This document shows, one piece after another, positions 1 through 5,949 of a stretch of DNA of 10,725 nt (its first letter is position 1; the number at the start of each line of letters is the position of its first letter). The DNA lies in NCBI GenBank assembly GCA_900322165.1, contig ONYR01000071.1, positions 1 through 10,725 of the forward strand, given 5' to 3'. The notes beneath the pieces are model-generated. The model was not told where the DNA came from, ran no database searches, and was given only the letters and a program-made list of their open reading frames with translations. The DNA comes from an uncultured Eubacteriales bacterium (GTDB lineage Bacteria > Bacillota > Clostridia > Lachnospirales > Bianqueaceae). A program made the position numbers and the translations under genes.

Positions 1-842
1 ACCATAATATCGGAAGGAATGGAAAGCCCCAGACGTTTGAGAGCGGTCATGAGGTGAATGGCGAGAAAGTCGTTGGCACACGCGAAGGCGTCCGGGAGGG
101 ACGGCATGTTTGCCAATTGCTGCAGGATCCAATCGGTGTTGCCGTAATCCTCACTGTCATCCGCGAGAATGCAAAGGCTTTGATCGAGTTCAAGCCCGGC
201 ATCTCTCAAAGCGAGAAAATACCCGACCCAGCGCTCATAGAAGCTGTTGCAGTGCTCGATATCACCGACAAACCCGATGCGCTTGGCGCCGGCTTTGATC
301 ATGCGCGTGACAAGAAGATGTTCGTTCCCGATGTTTTCCATCGAAATCACGTCGCAGGAAAGAAGATCGCGGCACGCGTGAGCATGGGCATCAACAAAAA
401 CCGTGGGCTTATTCAGCGAACAGATCAGATCGAGGTATTGCTTGTCAAATAATTCGATTCCGAGAAAACCGAGGGTATCCTCCAGATCAAGCCGCGGGGG
501 CAGCTGCCGTGCGGCAAGCTCCTGCGGGGAGATTTCGAAGATCTTCAGGCTGAATCCGGCGCGGGAGAGCTGGTCGGTGAAACTGGTCATAAAAACAGAG
601 CCGAATCCGTGATTCAGCAGTTTGTGCTGCGTGAGCAGTGCAATGCTTCCCTGCGCCTTGCGCGCATTGCGGTTTGAAGCTGACGGAAGCTGATGATAAC
701 CGAGCTCCTGCGCCTTTGCGAGAACCATTTTTTGTGTTGATTCCGGAACAATACCTCTTCCGTTAAAAACTTTTGAAACCGTGTTGCGCGATAAGCCGCA
801 GGCATCTGCGATATCCTGCATGGTGACTCTTTTCAGTGCCAT
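1..842 (-). CDS. LacI/GalR-family transcriptional regulator, C-terminus cut by window edge
   Basis: About 280 residues are visible, and roughly 50-60 C-terminal residues should lie beyond position 1, judging from the usual 330-340 residue length of the family. The start at 842 follows an AAGAGG ribosome binding site (849-854) by 6 nt. An N-terminal helix-turn-helix spans about residues 8-27 (DIADACGLSRNTVSKVFN), with R19, N20 and K24 at the positions that contact operator bases in LacI relatives. Residues from about 66 form a periplasmic-binding-protein-like effector domain, including GAKRIGFVGD and an SFYERWVGY segment typical of the family's sugar-binding fold. The hinge (residues 50-64, HQLPSASNRNARKAQ) departs from the usual YxPNxxARxL form and lacks the leucine that normally enters the minor groove. 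The gene is divergent from the transport operon, so it is probably the local repressor responding to a sugar; that role is inferred. Confidence 0.93.
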   Translation of the reverse strand, partial: MALKRVTMQDIADACGLSRNTVSKVFNGRGIVPESTQKMVLAKAQELGYHQLPSASNRNARKAQGSIALLTQHKLLNHGFGSVFMTSFTDQLSRAGFSLKIFEISPQELAARQLPPRLDLEDTLGFLGIELFDKQYLDLICSLNKPTVFVDAHAHACRDLLSCDVISMENIGNEHLLVTRMIKAGAKRIGFVGDIEHCNSFYERWVGYFLALRDAGLELDQSLCILADDSEDYGNTDWILQQLANMPSLPDAFACANDFLAIHLMTALKRLGLSIPSDIM

Positions 843-878
843 TCTGAGCCTCTTTCTGTTTTTAGCTAAGTGAATCAA

Positions 879-907
879 ATCATAACATAGGAAATGAATT
901 AAAGCAA
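879..907 (-). promoter_or_regulatory. Predicted sigma-A promoter of the LacI-family gene
   Basis: Read on the minus strand, a -35 box TTGCTT (907-902) and a -10 box TATGAT (884-879) are separated by exactly 17 nt. Transcription would start near 872, giving a leader of about 30 nt before the start codon at 842. The palindrome at 909-925 ends one base upstream of the -35 box, so a bound protein there could influence the regulator's own expression. The boxes are read by eye and were not tested. Confidence 0.55.
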
Positions 908-908
908 C

Positions 909-925
909 GTTTACAAAATGTAAAC
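909..925. promoter_or_regulatory. Operator candidate O1, perfect 17-bp palindrome
   Basis: The sequence GTTTACAAAATGTAAAC is a perfect inverted repeat with 7-bp arms (GTTTACA and TGTAAAC) around an AAA spacer. Its reverse complement differs from the second palindrome (1069-1085) at only one of 17 bases. It sits directly upstream of the predicted -35 box of the LacI-family gene. The divergent LacI-type gene is the obvious candidate to bind it. The centre is AAA/TTT rather than the CG step common in CcpA/PurR-type operators. Confidence 0.75.
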
Positions 926-1025
926 ACTGCGTTTGCTTTTTTTCGAATACTGGGGATTGTGCACATAATTGACGCACGGCTGTTGGGGAATATGAACAAA
1001 AATAGAGCGTCCGACAAGGCTGTAA

Positions 1026-1054
1026 TTGACATAAAGTAAATTATAATGTATACT
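1026..1054 (+). promoter_or_regulatory. Predicted sigma-A promoter of the transport/GH32 operon
   Basis: A consensus -35 box TTGACA (1026-1031) is followed after 17 nt by a -10 box TATACT (1049-1054). An alternative TATAAT at 1042-1047 is only 10 nt from the -35 box and is unlikely to be the partner. Transcription would start near 1061, giving a leader of about 98 nt. The second palindrome (1069-1085) lies just downstream of this start, a position where a repressor would block initiation or promoter escape. Confidence 0.72.
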
Positions 1055-1068
1055 TTATGACATCACAA

Positions 1069-1085
1069 GTTTACATTTTGTACAC
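1069..1085. promoter_or_regulatory. Operator candidate O2, imperfect 17-bp palindrome
   Basis: GTTTACATTTTGTACAC has arms GTTTACA and TGTACAC around TTT, with one mismatch from perfect symmetry. It matches the reverse complement of O1 (909-925) at 16 of 17 bases. It covers about +9 to +25 from the predicted start of the operon transcript, a classic repressor roadblock position. The O1-O2 centre-to-centre distance is 160 bp, close to 15 helical turns. Confidence 0.72.
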
Positions 1086-1112
1086 ATTCGACAAGACGTA
1101 AACTTTTCTATG

Positions 1113-1133
1113 TTAACTCGGCGGGAGAGTTAA
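1113..1133 (+). promoter_or_regulatory. Short inverted repeat in operon leader
   Basis: TTAACTC (1113-1119) and GAGTTAA (1127-1133) are perfectly complementary across a 7-nt loop GGCGGGA. The hairpin would sit in the 5' leader just before the AAGGAGG ribosome binding site of the ATPase gene. It is AT-rich and has no following U-run, so it is not a terminator. It could be a weak leader structure or a chance repeat. Confidence 0.25.
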
Positions 1134-1158
1134 AACTGAAAAGGAGGAGACAGGAAAC

Positions 1159-2313
1159 ATGTCAGAAGTCATCCTTAAAGGACTCAAAAAAGTCTACGAC
1201 AATAAGGTGACAGCCGTTCACGACGTCAACCTGCATATCGCAGACAAGGAGTTTATTGTTTTGGTCGGACCTTCCGGATGCGGAAAGTCCACAACGCTGC
1301 GCATGGTAGCCGGCCTTGAGGAAATCTCGGACGGTGAATTGTACATCGATGACAGACTCGTAAACGATGTAGCTCCTAAGGACCGTGATATTGCGATGGT
1401 TTTCCAGAACTATGCGCTTTATCCGCACAAGACGGTTTATGACAATCTGGCTTTTGCGCTCAAGCTGCGTAAAACACCGAAAGATGTCATCGACAAGAAG
1501 GTTCGCGAAGTAGCAGAGATCCTGGATATCACCCAGTATCTTGAGCGTAAGCCCAAAGCGCTTTCCGGCGGTCAGCGCCAGCGTGTTGCCATCGGACGAG
1601 CGATGGTTCGTGACCCCAAAGTGTTCCTGATGGACGAGCCGCTGTCCAACCTGGACGCGAAGCTCCGCAACCAGATGCGTGCTGAGATCATCAAGCTCCG
1701 TTCGCGCATCAACACGACCTTTATGTATGTTACCCATGACCAGACGGAAGCGATGACGCTCGGCGATCGAATCGTCATCATGAAGGACGGTTATGTCAAC
1801 CAGATCGGTACTCCTCAGGAAGTTTTCAACAAACCTGTCAACCTGTTTGTCGCCGGCTTCATCGGCATGCCGGTCATGAACTTCTTTGACAACTGCAAGC
1901 TTCTGAAGGAAGACGGAAAGTATGTCGCGGAGATCCGCGGTGTGAAGTTTGTTCTGGATGAGTTCCAGCAGAAGGCACTGACGCAGAACAAGGTCGAGCC
2001 TTGCGATATCATAGCCGGTATTCGTCCGCAGCACGTTACGGTCGGACAGGGCGAACTGACAGCGAAGATCGAAGTCAGCGAGATGATGGGCAGCGAGTAC
2101 AACATCCATGCCAACTGCGGCACGGACGAGGTTGTCATGCTGATTCCGACCGTTGATCTGGAGACCGATGTTTCTATGGGCAAGACCGTCAATTTCACGA
2201 CTCGCCCGAAGCTGATCCAGCTCTTTGACAAGAAGACCGGCAACAACTTGATCTGGTATGATGCGGAATCTTCCGAGGCTAACGCGCCTGTCTGCAAATC
2301 CTACGATTTTTAA
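1159..2313 (+). CDS. msmK: MsmK/UgpC-type sugar ABC transporter ATP-binding protein
   Basis: This cytoplasmic ATPase would power the neighbouring importer. The 384 residues include Walker A GPSGCGKST (37-45), Q-loop Q83, signature LSGGQ (135-139), Walker B with VFLMDEP (155-161, catalytic E160) and switch histidine H193. A C-terminal extension from about residue 235 fits the TOBE/OB-type regulatory domain of the MalK/MsmK/UgpC group, and the length is usual for it. The start is preceded by AAGGAGG (1141-1147) at 11 nt and by a nearer AGGAAA. It is the first gene of the operon, 18 nt before the first permease gene. Many Firmicute importers of the LplB type lack their own ATPase and share one encoded elsewhere, so a local copy is notable. 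The substrate cannot be read from this subunit. Confidence 0.95.
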   Translation: MSEVILKGLKKVYDNKVTAVHDVNLHIADKEFIVLVGPSGCGKSTTLRMVAGLEEISDGELYIDDRLVNDVAPKDRDIAMVFQNYALYPHKTVYDNLAFALKLRKTPKDVIDKKVREVAEILDITQYLERKPKALSGGQRQRVAIGRAMVRDPKVFLMDEPLSNLDAKLRNQMRAEIIKLRSRINTTFMYVTHDQTEAMTLGDRIVIMKDGYVNQIGTPQEVFNKPVNLFVAGFIGMPVMNFFDNCKLLKEDGKYVAEIRGVKFVLDEFQQKALTQNKVEPCDIIAGIRPQHVTVGQGELTAKIEVSEMMGSEYNIHANCGTDEVVMLIPTVDLETDVSMGKTVNFTTRPKLIQLFDKKTGNNLIWYDAESSEANAPVCKSYDF

Positions 2314-2331
2314 GGCTAAAGGAGGATAAAA

Positions 2332-3312
2332 ATGGAAGCTGTTAAAAGCACTCCCAAGGCGTCAAACTCCGGAAAAAAGAACCAAAACGGCCCGGCTCTC
2401 GAAAACAAGAAGCTGAAGGCTTTGAGGGAGAATGCGCCCTTCCTTGTCATGATCTTCCCGGCGGTCTTGGTTGTTTTCCTGTTCAACTACATGCCGATCT
2501 ACGGCGTGTTGATCGCGTTCCAGGACTTCATGCCCGGTGACAAGATCTTTTCTCCCGACACGATCTGGGTCGGACTGGATAACTTCAAGCGTTTCTTCTC
2601 CGATCCTCAGTTCTGGCCGCTGATGAAGAATACCTTCCTCATCTGTATCTACGGCTTTATTATCGGTTTCCCGCTTCCGATCCTGGTGTCCCTGATGCTG
2701 AATGCGCTGAAGGGCAAGAAAACGGCGAAATTCCTCCAGACGATCTTTACGGCGCCGCATTTCATTTCGCTGGTCGTTCTGGTTGGTATGCTGACCCTGT
2801 TCTTTGGACGCTACGGCCTTGTGAACAACATCGTGGAGCATGCCGGTGGCGAGCGGTATTCCTACTTCCTTGAGAGCTCGGCTTTCCGTCCGATGTACAT
2901 CCTTTCCAGCAACTGGCAGGATTTCGGATGGAGCGCGGTTATCTACATCGCAGCCCTCTCGAACGTCGACCCGCAGCAGCATGAAGCCGCGATCCTCGAT
3001 GGAGCGACTCGTTTCCAGCGAGTCATCCATGTTGACCTGCCCGCGATCATGCCGATGATCAGTGTCATGCTCATCATGTCCATCGGCGGTCTGATGGGTG
3101 TCGGTTACGAGAAGGCCCTGCTGATGCAGACCGACGGCAACCTGGCAGTCAGTGAGCTGATCTCGACCTACGTGTACAAGCGAGGTCTTACCGGTGTTCC
3201 GGATCAGGCTTACGCGACCGCGATCGGTCTGTTCAACTCGATCATCAATGTCATCTTGCTTGTCATCGCGAATACGACAAGTAAGAGATTCTCTGAGAAT
3301 TCGCTGTGGTAA
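2332..3312 (+). CDS. lplB: LplB-type carbohydrate ABC transporter permease (CUT1)
   Basis: This 326-residue integral membrane protein is the first of the two permease subunits. A charged 35-residue N-terminal tail precedes the first membrane segment (about 36-57). The cytoplasmic EAA loop that docks on the ATPase is clear: EAAILDGA at residues 218-225, followed by a conserved L-P at 236-237. The NYMPIYG and WVGLDNFKRFF segments are characteristic of LplB/YtmP-like permeases for complex or oligomeric sugars. Ribosome binding site AAAGGAGG (2318-2325) lies 6 nt before the ATG. The gene ends 14 nt before the second permease gene. Confidence 0.94.
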   Translation: MEAVKSTPKASNSGKKNQNGPALENKKLKALRENAPFLVMIFPAVLVVFLFNYMPIYGVLIAFQDFMPGDKIFSPDTIWVGLDNFKRFFSDPQFWPLMKNTFLICIYGFIIGFPLPILVSLMLNALKGKKTAKFLQTIFTAPHFISLVVLVGMLTLFFGRYGLVNNIVEHAGGERYSYFLESSAFRPMYILSSNWQDFGWSAVIYIAALSNVDPQQHEAAILDGATRFQRVIHVDLPAIMPMISVMLIMSIGGLMGVGYEKALLMQTDGNLAVSELISTYVYKRGLTGVPDQAYATAIGLFNSIINVILLVIANTTSKRFSENSLW

Positions 3313-3326
3313 GGAGGGCAGATGAG

Positions 3327-4223
3327 ATGAGTAAAAGAAAAAACGCGCTCCGGGATACCATGGGTGACAAGATATTCTATGTCATCAACGGTTTCTTCCT
3401 GCTGCTGCTTGCCTTGATCATTATCTACCCGCTGTACTTCATCATTATCGCTTCCATCTCCGATCCGGACGCGGTGCTGGGCGGCGAGGTCATCCTGTAC
3501 CCGGTCAGAATCACGTTTGAGGGCTTTGCCAAGATCATGGAACGCGGAGATGTGTGGAGAGGTTACCTGAACACGATCATCTATACGCTCCTGACAGTCG
3601 TGCTTTCCCTGATCGTTACGATCCCGGCCGGCTGGGCGCTCAGCCGCAAGACGCTTCCCGGAAAGAAGGGATTCATGATCTACTTCATCATCCCGATGTT
3701 CTTCGGCGGCGGTCTGATCCCGTTCTACAACGTTATGAGCAGCCTGCGCCTGGTTAACACGATCTGGGCGGTCATTCTTCCGGCGATCCTGTCGGTTTGG
3801 AACCTGTTCATGACCAAGACCTTCTTCGAATCGAGCATTCCGGATGGCCTGATCGAGGCAGCCACGATCGACGGCGCGGGACAGTTCCGCATCTTTACCG
3901 AGGTCGTTATCCCGCTGTCCAAGGCGGTTATCGCGGTTATGGCGCTGTATTACGCGGTCGGTCAGTGGAACAGCTACTTCAATGCGATGATCTTCCTGCA
4001 GGATGAGAAAAAGTATCCGCTGCAGCTCGTTCTGAAGGAAATCCTGATCGCATCCGAAAGTACCGTAGGCGGAAGCGGTGAGACGATCCTTCAGCAGTAT
4101 CGCCTTGCCAACCAGCTGAAGTACGTCTCGGTTATCGTTTCGAGTCTTCCGGTTCTGTGCCTGTACCCGTTCGTTCAGAAGTACTTCGCACAGGGTGTTA
4201 TGATCGGATCTCTTAAGGGATAA
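3327..4223 (+). CDS. YtcP/AraQ-type carbohydrate ABC transporter permease (CUT1)
   Basis: This is the second membrane subunit of the importer, 298 residues. The EAA loop is at residues 177-183 (EAATIDG), with a first membrane segment at about 17-42 and several further hydrophobic segments. The C-terminus, ending in GVMIGSLKG, is typical of this subfamily. The frame is open from a GTG at 3306, but that codon overlaps the preceding gene and has no ribosome binding site. The ATG at 3327 follows AAGGAGGG (3311-3318) by 8 nt and is chosen as the start. The ribosome binding site itself overlaps the stop codon of the first permease gene, which suggests translational coupling. It pairs with the LplB-type permease as a heterodimer. 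Confidence 0.94.
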   Translation: MSKRKNALRDTMGDKIFYVINGFFLLLLALIIIYPLYFIIIASISDPDAVLGGEVILYPVRITFEGFAKIMERGDVWRGYLNTIIYTLLTVVLSLIVTIPAGWALSRKTLPGKKGFMIYFIIPMFFGGGLIPFYNVMSSLRLVNTIWAVILPAILSVWNLFMTKTFFESSIPDGLIEAATIDGAGQFRIFTEVVIPLSKAVIAVMALYYAVGQWNSYFNAMIFLQDEKKYPLQLVLKEILIASESTVGGSGETILQQYRLANQLKYVSVIVSSLPVLCLYPFVQKYFAQGVMIGSLKG

Positions 4224-4251
4224 ACTCAGCTACTCACAAATGGAGGAAAAA

Positions 4252-5934
4252 ATGAAAAAATTTGTTGTTTGGCTCCTGCTTGCCGCGATGGTGCTTTCCC
4301 TCGCGGGATGCAGCAAGAGCAGCTCGGACAAGAAGGAAAGTGCCGGTGTTGATAAGCTGGTAAGCGAGTACGGCTTCCAGTGGACCGATCCGACCAAGCC
4401 GATCCTCAACGAGAAGGGTGCCCAGGAGCTTGGCTTCACGGTCTATTCGTCCAAGAACGCTTCCGCTCTGGACTACAATGACATGAAGATCATGCAGGAC
4501 CTTTTCGAGAGCACCAACGTCTATGTCAGCTGGGAAAACGTGTCTGAATCCGTTTACGGCCAGCAGAAAAACCTGATCTTCGGCAACGCCGACCAGCGTC
4601 CGGACGCGATCTATCACGCAGGCATGACGGCCGGTGAGATCATCAAATACGCGAAGCGCCACGTGCTGCTTCCGATCAGCGATTACCTTGAGTATATGCC
4701 GAACTTCTCCAAGATTCTGGAAGAGCGCCCCGACATCAAGGCTCAGCTCATCAACGTCGAAGACGGTAAGATCTATTCTCTTCCGCGAATCGAAGAGATG
4801 GGTCTGCTGCAGAACCCCAACATTCTGTTCCTGAACAAGAACTGGACGGCTGAGGCCATCAAGGCCGGTGCCCTTCAGGGCGTCACCGAGGCTGACCTCG
4901 AGGACGGACTTGCACTTACCGCTGAGCAGATGAGCGCGCTGCTGGCTTACTTCCGTGACAATGATATGAACGGAAACGGCAATGCCAACGATGAGCGCCC
5001 GCTGAGCTTTGTTTACAACAACTGGCAGGGCAACCAGTGCGACCTGTACGGTATGTTCGGACTGAACGACAACCTGGAGCACCGCATCATTGTTGACGGT
5101 CAGGTCGTTTACACCGTTCAGGACGAGCGCTTCAAGGAAGCCACCAACTTCATCGCGAACTGGGTCACCGAAGGCCTGATCGATAAGGTCTCCTTCGAAC
5201 AGTCTCAGGATAACTTCCTTGCCAACGGTAAGGGCGTTGAGACCTACGGCGCTTTCTACTGGTGGGAGAGTGAGACGGTTGTCTCCAATCCGGAGAACTA
5301 CATTGTCTGCGCACCGATCATCGGCCCCGGCGGACAGACGGCCTGCGTTTCCAACAACCCCGAAGTCGGAACCGGCGAGCTGATCATCTTCGCGGACTGC
5401 CCGAACTTTGAAGTCCTTCTTGCTTACTTCGATCGTTACTACGATCCGATGATCTCCGCTCAGATCAACTACGGTCCGATCGGTATCGTTTATGAGGAAG
5501 AGCTGGATGCGAACGGCATGCTGGTTCAGAAGGAACTGCCGGAAGGCATCACCTCTGACGAGCTTCGTCTGCAGAACGCGCCTCTGGGTATCATCTATCT
5601 GTCCGATTACGCGTGGAACAACGTTGTCAACATGGAGCCTCGTGCCCGTCTTCGTCTGGAGCGCCTGACCAAGTATGTGACTCCGTACATTCCGGAGAAC
5701 GTTGAGCCCTGCCCGAACCTCCAGTTCACGCTGGAAGAGCTGAATACGCTCGCGAACTATGAGACCAACTTCAATGATTACGTCCGCACCAACCTGATCC
5801 GTTGGCTGCTTGGCGGCGGTGTTTCCGATTCCGATTGGGCATCCTTCCAGAGCGAGCTTACCGGCAAGGTAAACATTGAAGGTCTTCGACAGGTCTACCA
5901 GGATGCGTATGATCGCTATGTAAGCGGCCAATAA
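4252..5934 (+). CDS. LplA/YtcQ-type extracellular solute-binding lipoprotein
   Basis: This is the sugar-binding component of the importer, anchored to the outer face of the membrane. The signal peptide has a lipobox LAGC with the lipidated cysteine at residue 20. At 560 residues it is larger than typical family 1 binding proteins and fits the large LplA/YtcQ/AlgQ-like group that handles oligosaccharides. An acidic, glycine-asparagine-rich loop (residues 236-248, DNDMNGNGNANDE) resembles the EF-hand-like calcium site known from that group. An ATG at 4240 is also in frame, but it lies upstream of the GGAGG (4242-4246) that serves the ATG at 4252 with 5 nt spacing, so 4252 is used. It lies 28 nt after the permease gene in the same operon. 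A fructo-oligosaccharide ligand is suggested only by the GH32 genes downstream. Confidence 0.93.
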   Translation: MKKFVVWLLLAAMVLSLAGCSKSSSDKKESAGVDKLVSEYGFQWTDPTKPILNEKGAQELGFTVYSSKNASALDYNDMKIMQDLFESTNVYVSWENVSESVYGQQKNLIFGNADQRPDAIYHAGMTAGEIIKYAKRHVLLPISDYLEYMPNFSKILEERPDIKAQLINVEDGKIYSLPRIEEMGLLQNPNILFLNKNWTAEAIKAGALQGVTEADLEDGLALTAEQMSALLAYFRDNDMNGNGNANDERPLSFVYNNWQGNQCDLYGMFGLNDNLEHRIIVDGQVVYTVQDERFKEATNFIANWVTEGLIDKVSFEQSQDNFLANGKGVETYGAFYWWESETVVSNPENYIVCAPIIGPGGQTACVSNNPEVGTGELIIFADCPNFEVLLAYFDRYYDPMISAQINYGPIGIVYEEELDANGMLVQKELPEGITSDELRLQNAPLGIIYLSDYAWNNVVNMEPRARLRLERLTKYVTPYIPENVEPCPNLQFTLEELNTLANYETNFNDYVRTNLIRWLLGGGVSDSDWASFQSELTGKVNIEGLRQVYQDAYDRYVSGQ

Positions 5935-5949
5935 TAGGAGATACAGACA

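Larger units (their letters stand above)
843..1158. other. Divergent intergenic control region
   Basis: This 316-bp stretch has no convincing gene. It contains both divergent promoters, the two palindromic operator candidates, and ribosome binding sites at each end (AAGAGG at 849-854 on the minus strand, AAGGAGG at 1141-1147 on the plus strand). The segment 926-1020 shows only weak signals. A short inverted repeat lies in the operon leader at 1113-1133. No riboswitch architecture was recognised. Confidence 0.8.

Noticed and set aside
54..452. 132-codon plus-strand frame at the left edge
   Set aside because: It lies antisense to the well-supported LacI-family gene, with no recognisable domain.
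774..790. Possible cre site for catabolite repression (TTGAAACCGTGTTGC)
   Set aside because: It mismatches the consensus at conserved positions and lies inside the helix-turn-helix coding sequence, so it is probably chance.
969..996. Second possible plus-strand promoter, TTGACG and TATGAA with 16 nt spacing
   Set aside because: Both boxes deviate from consensus, and a stronger promoter with 17 nt spacing lies closer to the operon at 1026-1054. It remains possible as a minor promoter.
3306..3326. GTG start for the second permease
   Set aside because: It overlaps the end of the first permease gene and lies upstream of the AAGGAGGG site, which is correctly spaced for the ATG at 3327.
4234..5931. 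565-codon open frame on the minus strand spanning the whole solute-binding protein gene
   Set aside because: It mirrors the sense gene, has no family resemblance and no ribosome binding site. It appears to arise from the biased codon use of the sense gene, which rarely produces antisense stops. The same applies to the long antisense frames at 1162-2109 and 5989-7464.
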